Source: Chrysogorgia sp. JL179-B06
Taxonomy: Eukaryota; Cnidaria; Anthozoa; Scleralcyonacea; Chrysogorgiidae
Length of the DNA: 64,000 nt
Direction of reading: 5' to 3'
NCBI GenBank assembly: GCA_035772405.1
Contig: JAYKKM010000263.1
Location: 4,409,001 to 4,473,000, forward strand
The notes below the pieces were generated by a model. That model saw only the letters and a program-made list of their open reading frames with translations. It ran no database searches and was not told the origin of the DNA. The translations under genes were made by a program, and so were the position numbers. Within the stretch, counting starts at the first letter, position 1. Each line of letters begins with the position of its first letter. Positions 7,686-19,124 of this stretch are shown here, piece after piece.

Positions 7686-10600
7686 TTATTGGTCTGCGGT
7701 CACATAATCTTTTAGATACGTTGGGGTCTTGATTTCCCAACCACGTCTGGTTTGTCGTCTCACAGGGGAATATTGTCGCTCAACAGGACCATCTTGTGTA
7801 GCGGATGCTTCCTGATTACATGGTATGACAACTTGTGGAGTATCTTCTGTGATTCTGGGAAGGTAGTTGTCCATTACTGGGTTTACAAAGTCTTCATTGT
7901 TGCGCGGTGGCGTTGATGTTTGTGTAGGTGTTTCTTCTTCAATGGTACGCCGCAGGTGTCGTCGATTTCTTCGATAGACCCTTCCGTTGCCTGTAGTTAC
8001 TTCATATGATCTGACGTCCACTTGTCGGTTTACTGTAGCCTTGACCCATTTTGACTCTCCCTTGTTTGGCTGGACTCTGACGGTTTCTCTTTTGCACCCT
8101 TATCGTAGTAGAAGGCTTGTTTTGCCTTGCTTTGTTTCAGCTTCGGACTGGTATTTGTGACAGTTTCTGGCTTGAGAAGCTTACTTGTTATTGGTAACCG
8201 TGTTCTGGTCCTTCTTCCAAACAGTCGCTGTGATGGTGAACTTCCCAGCATCTCCGATGGGGTATTTCGGAAATCTAGCAGTGCTAAGTACGGATCTGTG
8301 TCGGCTTCTAATGCCTTCTGCATTATTCGTTTAACTGTCCGTACGGAGTTCTCTGCTTTTCCGTTTGACTGTGGGTGAACTTGTGATGTGTTCAAATTGG
8401 TACTTCTCCGCAAATTGACTACACTCTCTTGAGTTAAATTGTGGGCCGTTGTCACTCATTAACGTCTGAGGTATTCCATGCCTCGCCATTTGATTCTTGA
8501 GTTTAGTGATCACTTCCTTGGCTGTCTTTTCATGTAGACGATCAACTTCGGGGAAGTTAGAGTAACTGTCGGTCGTCACTAGATAGTCTCTGCCATTGAA
8601 CTCGAACAAATCACTAGATATAGACTCCCAAGGTGTTGAGGGTATGGCGTGGCTGATCATGGGCTCCTTCTGCTGCTTGCTGCAAAACGTATTGCAAACA
8701 CTGCATTTCGAGATATACTCTTCAATTTCCTTGTTCATTCTCGGCCAGTACCACGCTTCTCTAGCTCTGCGTAACGATCCTTGTATTCCAAGATGACTTG
8801 AGTGCAGTGTTTCCGTCAGTTCGTTTCTCATGTTGCGAGGGATCACAATTCGTTCACCTTTCAGAATCGCACCATCTTGCAGTGAGAGTTCTTCTCTAAA
8901 TGGAAAGTAGTCATGCAGTTCTTGTTTTAGATCTTCTTTCTCATCAGGCCATCCTGACTTGATAACCTCTGCCAGAGCGTGCATGACTTCGTCTTCTTGA
9001 GTGCTTCGTTGTAGGCGCATCTGCATTTCTTCATTTACTACAACATGTTGTAGCATGTTGATCTGTTCAACGTCCTTCTCTGTCGTTGATCTCGAGTCAA
9101 TTACCATGATGTCTCCGCCTTCCATTGGTTCTTCTTCGCCGTAGGGTAGATATGCTCTGCTCAGTGTATCTGCCATGTACATTTGCGTTCCTTGCTTATA
9201 AACAACTTCAAACTCGAACCGTTGTAGTCGGAGTAGCATTCGCTGTAGCCTTTTCGGTGCGCTTAGCAGGCTCTTAAAGATTGACTCCAACGGTTTGTGG
9301 TCCGATTCCACCAAGACCTTTCTTCCATAAACGTATGTTGAGAATTTCTCCATCCCGAACACTATCGCCAACATCTCCTTTTCTATTTGGGCATAGTTCA
9401 CTTCTGTAGGAGTCAAGGATCTTGAGGCATAGGCGATTGGGTGTCCATTCTGCATTAGGCAGGCGCCCAACCCTCTCATGGATGCATCACATTGTAGAAC
9501 TGTGTTAGTTGCTGGATCAAAATACTTCAACACATGGGCCTCTGAAAGAACTCTTTTTGTCTCTTCGAGCGCGTGACCATGTACTGTTTCGTCCCATGTG
9601 AACTCGTTTTCTTTCTTGATAAGGTCTCGTAGTGGGGCAGTGATCTCTGAGAGCTTTGGTGCGAAGCTTTGGTGTGAAGCGCTGCACGTAGTTTGCCATT
9701 CCCAAAAGTCTCTGTACGCCCTGCTTGTCGGTGGGTGCTGGCATTTCTTGGATCGCTTTCACTTTGTTGGGATCTGCTTTCAATCCGTCAGCCGATACTA
9801 AGTGTCCCATGTACTGCACTTCAGTGCATCTTAATTGGATCTTGGTGGCGTTCAAAACGATACCTTTCTCTTGGCATCGCTCTAGCAGGTCTTGGAGCCT
9901 CTTGTCGTGGTCTCTGAGTGCATCTTCATCTGTGTCACCTGCACAAAACACTAGTATGTCGTCTGCAACTGCTTTGCATCCTTGTAGACCTTCCAAGGCG
10001 ATGTCCATGCGACGCTGAAACTCTTCAGGTGCCGGAGAGATTCCAAACGGAATTCTCAACCACCGAAACCGCCCCCATGGAGTAGCAAAGGTGGTAGCGT
10101 AACTGCTTTCTTCGTCCAGTTGAATATGCCAGAATCCGTTCTTAGCATCAAGCACTGAGAAGTATCGAGCCTTTGACAGATCTGGTAAGATGTCTTCCAT
10201 TGTTGGTAGTGGATAATGGTTACGTTTCAGAGCTGCATTCAGCGGTTTTGGGTCGATACAGAGCCTCACCCGTCCATCTTTCTTTAGAGTTACCACCGTG
10301 GCTGAGATCCAATCTGTTGGAACACTGACAGGAGTGATAATGCCAATGTTAGTTAGCCGGTCTAATTCTTCTTTCAGCTTGTCTTTTACTGTCAGTGGGA
10401 CTTTCCTTACTGATAGTTGGACCGGTGGAACTGATGGGTCAATCTGGAGATGCAGCTGCCCTTCTAGCTTGCCTTCGCCTTTAAATACATCACGGTATTG
10501 TTCGCTTATCTGTGCTTTCGTTAGACCTGCTAGACCGTTGGCGCTTCTCATTGCTGGTTTCCTGGATTTCTTTGCTTCTGTTTTTTTCATTTCCGGTTCT

Positions 10601-10983
10601 GTTGTTTTCTTCATTTCCGGTTTCTTGGTTTCCGCACTCTCCGTTTCCAACTTTTTCATTTCCAGTGCCTCTACCATCTGTATATTCTCTTTGTTTACTG
10701 AAATAAGTTGCATTTGTTGACAAGCTTTGACACCTAATAGAGATTTACATTTACCCCTCACTACCACAAACTCAACACTATAACGTTTATTGTTCTTAGG
10801 GTTTACAACTCTTACTCTTTTTTTTCCTAGTGGCTTCTCTTTTGCATTATTATACATTACTAGAATAACATTGGTATTATCTAACTGCTTAATGCTATCT
10901 TGACCATACAGCTTCTTGTACGCTCGCTCTGGAAGTATGTTGACTGTTGCTCCACTATCTAACTGGAACTTCTCCTCCCGGCC
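7686..10983 (-). pseudogene. pol: Ty3/gypsy pol polyprotein, frameshifted and 5'-truncated
   Basis: Domains in order on the minus strand: aspartic protease from LDSGATVNILP (about 10955); reverse transcriptase with LCIDPKPLNAAL, FSVLDAKNGFWHIQLDE and VADDILVFC as the YxDD-type active site; RNase H (LQCDASMRGLGACL, SDHKPLE); integrase HHCC (HSSHLG...CSVCNTFC) and core (LMSDNGPQF, QSNGKAENSV). Frames break at a 13-bp tandem duplication near 9655-9680, a shift near 8375 in the integrase, and a shift near 8100. Gag and the 5' LTR are missing upstream of about 10983. An ordinary dead retroelement. Confidence 0.85.
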
Positions 10984-11763
10984 ATTGAGCCATGGCCAAA
11001 AATCGCGGACATGGTCGCTGCGCGTGCGCGAAGATTTTCTTTCAAAATGGCGAATTTGGCCTAATGTTTATGTATTGGGAAATTAAACATTCAATTAATA
11101 GAGTGATTTGTCAGTTTTTGTGAATAGAATCTGAAATCCCGAGGGAATCTAGTGCTCTTCTGACTTCCTCTGAACCATCCAACTTCTCATTAGGATTTAT
11201 ATTCGCTCTGCTTTTTACAAGTAAAATACTGAAAAATTTACCTTTAATGGAGATTTCGTGGAAGGAATTATTTAACCGGTTACATCTCACAAGCTATTCT
11301 ACAATAGTCAGAATCTGAATTAGTTCTGCATAATTAAGTACTTTGTTGATGCGTTCCGCCATCTTGGGTCTTGATACACGAAGAAACGGCTCTGCTTTTT
11401 CGATTTAAAAAGTTACTACGGTAGTCTTTAGCCAGCAGCCGAATCGAATACAGCTAGCGAAGTATCATGTAACTTCACTTCCGAACGGACAGTATTCTCT
11501 TTGCCTTCAAAACTCAAGATATTGGTCGAAACCTGCCACATTTGGTACCAAATTATTCAGCGAAGCTTTGCCCTTCTTGTCCCGTAGTCGTTGCTAAGAT
11601 ACGGCTAGTATCTGCGACGCTATTGGTCAGCGACAGTCAGCAAATAGTCATGCTCGGAGCGGCGGGGGGCGCTGTGAAAATCAAAATGTCCGACGATTGT
11701 GAGCTTCGCAAGTGGTTAAATTTTGATAAATTCAAGGCCCATGTTCGGGTTGATACCAAACAT
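10984..11763 (+). other. Flank between gypsy element and the large transposon; possible cut-off first exon
   Basis: The last 250 bases are richer in G+C than their surroundings. An ATG at 11686 in good context opens a frame MSDDCELRKWLNFDKF, 26-28 codons long, that runs straight into the inverted repeat at 11764. It may be the first exon of a gene interrupted by the insertion, but I do not recognise it. The rest is unremarkable. Confidence 0.3.
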
Positions 11764-12259
11764 TATGGAGGGGGATTATGGACAAAATTGTAAGACATAG
11801 TGTTTGCTATTGTGCATTATATCGTACATTATTCCGTACCCGGTATTATGCAATGTCGTACCCGGAGATGCAATGTCGTGCCCGGAGATGCAATGTCGTG
11901 CTTGGAGATGCAATGCCGTGCCCGGAGATGCAATGTCGTACCGGAGATGCAATGTCGTGCCCGGAGATGCAATGCTGTACCCGGAGATGCAATGCCGTGC
12001 CCGGAGATGCAATGTCGTACCGGAGATGCAATGTCGTGCCCGGAGATGCAATGCTGTACCCGGAGATGCAATGCCGTGCCCGGAGATGCAATGTCGTGCC
12101 CGAAGATGCAATGCCGTACCCGGAGATGCAATGTCGTACCGGAGATGCAATGTCGTGCCCGGAGATGCAATGCCGTGCCCGGAGATGCAATTACCGCAAG
12201 ATTACCCCTTAATTGTCCCTAACTTACAATGTATTCTCGTGTTACCCCCATTTACCCCG
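11764..12259 (+). repeat. Left terminal inverted repeat with about 16 copies of a 20-bp unit
   Basis: Outer 95 bp, then about 16 units of a 20-bp repeat of the form CCGGAGATGCAATGYCGTRC between about 11,860 and 12,190 (some units 19 bp), then 70 bp of inner unique TIR. Units alternate TACCC, TGCCC and CTGTACC variants. Because 20 is not a multiple of 3 and the unit lacks stops, every frame is open over the array; this is not coding. The ligase start codon lies 47 bp inside the inner edge. Confidence 0.85.
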
Positions 12260-12305
12260 TGTAAAACACACGCTACAACACGTGTCAAGTTCAGCGCGGA
12301 AAAAA

Positions 12306-15300
12306 ATGGCGGAAAACGATTTGGTTGAAAGAACAACATTAATATTAAAAAATGCCATAAAAGAATTAGAAGATTGTGCCAATGGTGCTAGTACTTCGCA
12401 GACGTCCTCTACTAACGATAGGCAGACTACACCCACATTGCGGACCGCACAAACCGCTCAACTTCGAGCGTCAGAAAACTTCAGGTGTGTTTCACTTCAA
12501 CATGTTACATGAATATTAAAATTTGATAATACTCATATAAACTCATAGCATTTGTATGTTCAATCGGTGTTGGTAAACAAAAATGATCGTTTATATAGCA
12601 TCGAGTAATTGAACTGGCTATATTTGCCAAAGCGTGCGGAAATAAGCGATATATATTAGTATGTAAGCTAATGTCAAATGTGTCAATGGGCCATTCCAAT
12701 TTTCACCCGCAAATGTTGAGGAACCTTGGAATTCCCAAGGGAGGGGGCAAAAACCACATGGAATTTCCATGGGAGGGGGTCAAAACTACTTGGAATTTCC
12801 AGGGGAGGGGGTAAAAACCACGTGGAATTCCCATGGGAGAGGGTAAAACTAGTTGGAATTCCCAGGGGAAGGGGTTAAAATGACTTGGAATTCCCATGGG
12901 AAGGGGGTAAAGCTACTTGGAATTCCCATGGGAGGGGGTTAATAGCACTTGGGATTTCCAGGGGGGGTCTCAAAACAATATGGAATTTCTAGGGGAGGGG
13001 GCAATAATTCGATGGGAATTCCGAAGGGGGTGTAAAAAAAAAAGGTCCCTCAACAGGGGGGGTGCAGAAAAAAAATTGTTAATAGCCCAATATTATATGA
13101 GCATTTGTAGCATTACTAGTAAAATAATTTATTTATTTATAATAGAAGGATTTATAGTGTGGGGTCATGCATGCGGGCTTTGTTTTTATATTAATCATCA
13201 GCAAATACCTTGTTTGGTATATATCCTATAAAAATCAGATAAAATGAGAAATAATTATAGAAGGAAGGGGGTGCAGAAATATTTAAATCCTTAGCGGTTT
13301 GGGTATAACCCACTGGCATTACTCGACCACTGACAAGTAAAATTGTCTGGTGTTAGACAGAGTAAAATACTAAAGTAGGCCACATCAGGTGCATTGCAAG
13401 CTAATGGGTTAAATATTAGGGTTTGAATTAGTTAAACCCATTTCAACATATTGGTCAGACTCAGATGCAGACAGTAGACAGATTTGTTAACAGTTATACT
13501 GCAAAATTGTACATGGTAAGTTGAGGCCTACACTAGGCGTGTATCATGGGTTTCAATAGCATAGCATAACAGTAGTTAATGCGTTATCATAATTTTTCCT
13601 GTATAAATTTATACCATACCTAACCTGCAGGAGAGCATTCCCAGGATTGTGTTCGAGTAATGTTACCAGAGGGCCATCAAGCACATCAGCAAGAGTTAGA
13701 CCTCCCACGGCACCGATTCAACCAAAGCCTAAAAAAGCCCGACTTCAAGGCTATATGCCTCTCAACTTTACACCTTTGGATACTTGGACTCATGACGTTT
13801 GTGTTTTGGGAAGGTGTGGTGAGAGTTGCACACCTAGCAGAGAAAGAAGTGAAGTTCTTGTGAATGCTGGTTTAGGAAAAATGAAATTGGTATTTCCAGA
13901 CAAGAAAGCAAAACATGCCGATGTTCTAAGTTTCCTGAATGAAAAGTTTCCCAGACTAAAAGATGGAGGGGGGGTCGAAGTTTTACGAGCTCATGGGGGT
14001 GGTGGGGGATCAAGACCTCTTTATCTTGTGCCACCAGGAAAAGATGGTTATTCCCTGCCTTATATTAAAGAAAGGTTTCCCCAAGCAGCTGTGTATATCA
14101 GACCTCTCCAAACTGATCTGGATGAATCACTAATCTCATACAAGGTAAACTTGTCATCAGTTGTCTGCAAGCTGAACATTGTGAAAATATTTTGCATATG
14201 ACATTTGGGTACTGGTAGCAGTTTTTACAAGCTTTAACAATACTGTACATGACTTGCTTTAGGAATGTAAGGCCATGTCTGTTGTAATATCACGGTTACC
14301 TCGGTTTCTTTTGTTCTCGCAGGCACATTAAATAACGTCTAAATAACCTGATCCATAAACATTAGGTACGATTAGTAACTAATCATACCTAATATTTATG
14401 CATTAGGTATGATTAGTAACTAATCGATTGTACCTAGGTATGATTAGACAAAAGAGGTTCGCTTATGCATACGTCCCTCATATTCATTCATCGCGAATTC
14501 CCAATAGTACAATTGCAAGCTTTCACACAATGAAATATAATAACTAACAAATACTTGTACGTCATCACTTATCAAATTCCAAATAACATTAATCGCAACC
14601 GAATAATTTATTCATTTTGAACTTGTTGACTCGACCAAAAGCGTTCTCGTTCACTCTCCCCCCTCGAAATCTAGGGTTAGTAAAAGTCACTCCGGCTTTG
14701 CCGTTGGGACTTTTACATCGTCCTCGATATCTGTAATATTACAAAGTGATAGCATGGCATTTCGGTTGATTAGTGATTAAATGTCCCTCAAGCCTCGGGA
14801 GATTTAGTTTTACTAAACCTCCCTCGGCTTTCGGGGACATTTAATCACTAATCAACCTCAAAGCCATGCTATTACTTATAATAATTGCTTATAGTTCATC
14901 CAAGTGCATCCTTCTGATCAAAATTGACAATAGTAATTGCACAGAGATGTAGTGAGGCATCTCTAGTTGAGGGGTGCCCAAGGATTTTACATAAAATTTG
15001 AACTTTATTGCTAAAATTTTTCTGGAGTTTAGTTAATAATTGTAAGGAATGTTTCCTGATTGATTAGCAATTTATTACACTGACTGAAGTATAGTTGCAT
15101 CCAAATTGGCTGTATTGGGCAATTAATTGCTATGATAATGATATTGTCTATTTGAACCCAAAACTACACCAGGAGCGAGCTGAGGAGGTGTGATTATTTA
15201 CATAATACATGTTTATAATAATCAGTGTGGGTTATAACAATTTGGCTTGGCAAATGTCCAATCAACATTGGCGAATGTTCGGCCAGTCTTTCTGATGTTT

Positions 15301-18300
15301 TTTATATGTACTACTTAAACAACTTCTGAAACATGTATTTTTATAATATCTCTCTGCTTTGCAAAGAGGAATGCTTGAGGGTTTTTCTTTTTCCATCCAA
15401 ATATTAACCGTTTCGTAAACTTCTGGGTATTTGATAATATTTAACCAGGAGCGTCCAATTCAGCATATTGCTGCTTTATCTTAAAATTGATAAAACTGCC
15501 TTCATTTCTCAAGCTTTGTGGTAGCACATTCCATGGTTAGATTTCGAATGCAATAATATAATTTTCAGAATAACTATGTATTTTACTTGATCTATCAAAA
15601 TGCCCGCCCAGATAAAAAGCGATCGGCCATTATGTGTTGTTGTTCGACAATTAGCCAATTGCCGACTGTTATAATCCACACTGATAATAATATTTTATCT
15701 GTGCATGGTTTTAGGATTCTGATAGTGGCCACCCGGCCATAGACTGCATGGTTTGTGGCAATTCCTTGTCTTATTTGGAATTTAAATCCCATCAAGAGGA
15801 ATGTCATGGCAGGTTAGAAATGTTCATTCTGTGCTATTGGTTCCCAGTGTATTAGATGGTTAACATCCATAAACAGAAAGTGTAATGGCATTTGTACTCT
15901 AGCACAAGTTGGTCATAAACTGCAGAGTTTAGATCAAAATATGAACAATATTAGCAACCTCATACCCAGGCTCTCAGTCATCACCCCTGCCTCGCTTAAA
16001 TTGATACCCTGGTATTGGCTGGTCGTGTGACCCATCATACAGTATTTTGGCAGATTTGCTAATTTGTTTTATGGGAACGGATAGTAAGTAGATGTTGCAA
16101 AGTGCAATAAATTACAAAACAAAACATTTACTTACTATCCTTTCCCTAAAACAAATTAGCAAATCCACAATAATATGGTGGGTCATGTGACCAACCGCAA
16201 GGCAGGAGCGATGATCGAGAGCCTGGGTACGAGGTTACAACACTAGTAATTTGTTTGACATTGTCAATTGTAAGGCAATTTCAATTATTTAGGTTTCAAA
16301 CGAAGACTCTAGCCCATTTAGTTTAGTATTTCAATAATCACAACTACAATTTGACTGATATATATTTACTCATCAAAATAATTGTCAATTCTCATATAGA
16401 AACAATGATGCACAAACATCGAATGAAGAGGGCTCTTCATCAATTGGTAAAACATCGCCTATTCATATTTACAGTACTATACAGTAGTTACTACACTACA
16501 ATACTGTATAGTATGCTTTATATAACCCTTGCTCTATATATAATATAATATAATATAATAAAGCAATATACTGTACATGTATTTGCAAAATGACTAGATA
16601 CAGTGCTGCTTGGAATTAACCTAACAAAAACCGCGGTGAACCTAGGGCGATCCTACCCCATCGCGACCTCACCACAACCGCACTGTTAGGTTTATTCTAG
16701 GCAGTACTGTTGCTAAATGACTAAATACAGTCAAATAGAATGAAATGGTTGCACATTAAAAAGCTTTATAAGGTTTGGGACACAGATGCAACATCTGTGG
16801 GGAAAGGCTATTTCCTGCTTCAACATATGGTAGCAGGACCATGATTGGATCATAGTTAATAGAGTAGACTGGTTATGAAACCCGGCGAACTACAAAGGCG
16901 CTGAACAAAAAACAAACATGGATGTTGAACAGGGTTTGACCCTGCACAATTTTTTTAAAAACTCGTTATAAATGGCTAAACGACTGAACACAAACCTATA
17001 TCGGATTATGGTTCGAAATACGCCATTATGGGCGATAAGTACTGGAATATTTCGGACCAACAGACAAAATAAACGCCTTGGGCACAGTCCCATTTTAAAT
17101 GCTATCAGAGCTTGCAAAGGTAAAACATTATAGTAAACCGATAGATTTGTCAACCGTGACCATGCACAAGGTACACAAAGACATATAACAATGGATTTTA
17201 TGAAGTTTCATAACCAGTCTACTCTATTAACTATGATTGGATATATAGTTACTAACATAAATTGTTTGTTACAATATCAACACTTTGGATCAGTATCTTT
17301 TAGTGGGGGGGGGGGGGGGTGGGGGGGGGGGGGGGCGATTGCCCACACCCTCACATCTATTTAAGGCTAAGTGCACATAATTTTAAATGGTTATTATCAG
17401 AAGGCATTTCAGCATGGGGTTAGGGGAGGATAGCACATCCACCTTATAAACTCTATGCAGGAACGCAAAATCAGAATGCTCTCAAAATTCATGAGATAGC
17501 GTTTCAGAACACTCAGATTTTCAACGTTTTCCAGGGAGGCATGCCCACGGACCCACTAGCTGGGGATGGCCAAAAAATTGCAGCAAATAGCATAGACTTG
17601 CAAAGCAGAATCAAAGAATTTAATGAAAGGGCTAACGAAATAGGTTCTTGAGAAAACTCTGCAAATGTCATTTCCGACAATCTAAAGACTCCAAATTTTC
17701 TCACTGGGTTAGTTCTGAGCGTTGCTGTTCTAAATAGAAAAAGCAATAATTAACATAGATATCATTAATTTACAGAACAATCTGTTGAAGAACAGATTGA
17801 ATCGGATAGGAGACTAGCTGAAATGCTAGTTGGTGATGAAGAAGATGATGTGCTTGAAGTAAAGGACGGGGACCCAAAAATTGGTGATGAAGAAGATGAT
17901 GTGCTTGAAGTAAAGGACGGGGGCCCAAAAATCGAATCCTTATGTGAGGCTATCCAAAAACTTTCAGTTAAAACACAACCTGAAACTGAAAGTCCCATCA
18001 ACATATTTGTTCAAAGGCGACATGTCCTCAAGAACGCGATGGAAGACCTGCAGAGCTCGAAGATTAATAAGATGGTAACAAGCAAAGTGTTCGTAGAATT
18101 TGTTGGAGAGCCAGCGGTTGACACTGGGGGGCCATCCAGAGAATTGTTTGCCATCGCTTTTCAGCAAGCCATCGATTCCAAAATTACCACGGGATCATTT
18201 CCTTATATCACTTTCATGCATGACCAAAGTGCACTTGGAAATGGTGACTACAAGACATTTGGACAACTTGTGGCTCTCTCATTTCTAAATGGGTGTGGTG

Positions 18301-19124
18301 GACCTCATATTTTTTCTCCATCGCTGGCTCGTTTCATTTTGGGTATAAAAGAAAGTTTGCCTCTGGAAGATGTCATAAAGGAATTTCCGGGAGACCAACC
18401 TGGTGTTGTAGACAAATTAAAGAGTCTCAATGCATGCACAACCCCTGAAGATTGGGCAAGGGCATTCACTGCTTTTGACGAGCGCTTCAGTATGGGAATT
18501 AACAGGGCGACTGTCCCATTTCAAGAAAAAGATGATGTGATCAGAAGTGCTGTAAAACAGGTCATGATAAGTTCTGTTTTAGAAGAAATCTACAGCTTCT
18601 TAGAAGGTCTGTCATCGTTTGGGATTCTCAGTGTATTAAAGCAATACCAAGAAGAAGCTTGCAAGGAGTTCATTTATGCGGAGATAAGTGTCGAGGATGT
18701 GAGAAAGCCATTCATACCAGCATTCTCAATACAGGGATCACCCAATAGAGTAAAGGAAGAGCTGATAGTTTTTAACTACAACCAATTCCTCAAGAAATGT
18801 TATCAGGGTCAAGTTAGTCGAACAGTAGTGGACCTTGATAGCATCTTAGGTGAGTTGTTTGATGTAGGAGAAATCAACAAAACCTTAAACTTGCATGATG
18901 TCTTCCAGTTTATTACTGGTTCACGGTTCCCACCACCTGGCGGATTAAATGGAGCACTTGAGTTCACACATGATGCACTGCATGGAGCAAGATGCAAATC
19001 AAATACATGTGCGAATTCCATTTGCTTTCCTGTCAACGGCAGGTATGAAACTGAAGATTCTGCTGTGTTTGTATCAAATCTTGCAGATGACATATTTGAT
19101 GGACCAGCATATGGTCTTGTTTAA
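12306..19124 (+). CDS. Transposon-borne HECT-type E3 ubiquitin ligase, six exons, 789 aa
   Basis: Exons: 12306-12484, 13631-14144, 15715-15812, 16400-16446, 17461-17643, 17776-19124. All introns are GT-AG and all phases agree, giving 790 codons with no stop. Residues 242-258 hold C-x2-C-x11-H-x3-C, the pattern of UBZ4/RAD18-type ubiquitin-binding fingers. Residues 345-358 (EEQIESDRRLAEML) resemble a ubiquitin-interacting helix, followed by a 17-residue tandem repeat (GDEEDDVLEVKDG). The HECT domain covers about 415-789, with DTGGPSRELF and the catalytic Cys752 in TCANSICFP. Predicted role: thioester transfer of ubiquitin, resembling G2E3-like proteins expanded in cnidarians. The target is unknown; control of transposase or host repair is speculation. 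Confidence 0.8.
12721..13040 (+). repeat. Purine-rich ~32-bp minisatellite in ligase intron 1
   Basis: About ten degenerate units of the form ACTTGGAATTCCCATGGGAG followed by GGGGTAAAA. Each unit contains a small palindrome around GGAATTCC or CCATGG. The array is confined to intron 1 and shows strong strand asymmetry (G-rich plus strand). Confidence 0.8.
14358..14450. repeat. Palindromic TTAGGTAYGATTAGTAACTAATC repeats
   Basis: Three overlapping copies of ATTAGGTAYGATTAGTAACTAA-type sequence, each self-complementary, sit in intron 2 of the ligase. Probably a small foldback insertion. Confidence 0.45.
14748..14873. repeat. 126-bp foldback element
   Basis: Left arm GATAGCATGGC, GGTTGATTAGTGATTAAATG and TCCC pairs with CATTTAATCACTAATCAACC and GCCATGCTATTA on the right. 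Arm length is about 60 bp with a few mismatches. It lies in intron 2 of the ligase. Confidence 0.65.
15956..16236. mobile_element. 281-bp MITE-like element
   Basis: Terminal inverted repeats AACCTC(A)TACCCAGGCTCTC at the left and GAGAGCCTGGGTACGAGGTT at the right, with further pairing inside (GTGACCCA/TGGGTCA, GATTTGCTAATTTGTTTTA). It lies in intron 3 of the ligase, leaving exons untouched. No clear target-site duplication. Confidence 0.6.
16601..16709. mobile_element. Short inverted-repeat insertion with flanking direct repeats
   Basis: CAGTGCTGCTTGGAATTAAC pairs with GTTTATTCTAGGCAGTACTG. The flanks are imperfect direct repeats (AAATGACTAGATACAG before, AAATGACTAAATACAG after), as expected for a target-site duplication. 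It lies in intron 4 of the ligase. Confidence 0.5.
16851..17235. mobile_element. 385-bp MITE with 31-bp TIRs and a 7-bp target-site duplication
   Basis: The left end CATAGTTAATAGAGTAGACT and the right end AGTCTACTCTATTAACTATG are exact complements continuing to GGTTATGAAAC. ATTGGAT is present on both sides (16844-16850 and 17236-17242); an 8-bp duplication with one mismatch would fit hAT. It sits in intron 4 of the ligase and is a clear secondary insertion into the large transposon. Confidence 0.8.
17304..17335 (+). repeat. Poly-G tract
   Basis: A run of about 30 G interrupted by a single T, in the intron before exon 5 of the ligase. It could form a quadruplex; its length is also prone to assembly error. 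Confidence 0.7.

Noticed and set aside
10120..10260. Lost YxDD Tyr in gypsy RT (VADD) as evidence of inactivation
   Set aside because: VADD-type active sites are frequent in this clade as I recall it, so the residue alone does not prove loss; the frameshifts do.
10298..10720. 140-codon plus-strand frame opposite gypsy protease/RT
   Set aside because: An antisense shadow of the pol coding sequence; its Ser/Phe-rich composition mirrors the Lys/Glu-rich protein.
11860..12190. CRISPR-like look of a 20-bp repeat array
   Set aside because: Units are contiguous with no spacers, the genome is eukaryotic and no cas gene exists.
11776..12222. Several 110-174-codon frames over the left 20-bp array, on both strands
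   Set aside because: A stop-free unit whose length is not a multiple of three keeps all frames open. Repeated peptides such as PGDAMPCPEMQC merely translate the satellite.
17765..18004. Ser/Thr-rich minus-strand frame
   Set aside because: The complement of the acidic GDEEDDVLEV repeat of the HECT ligase.
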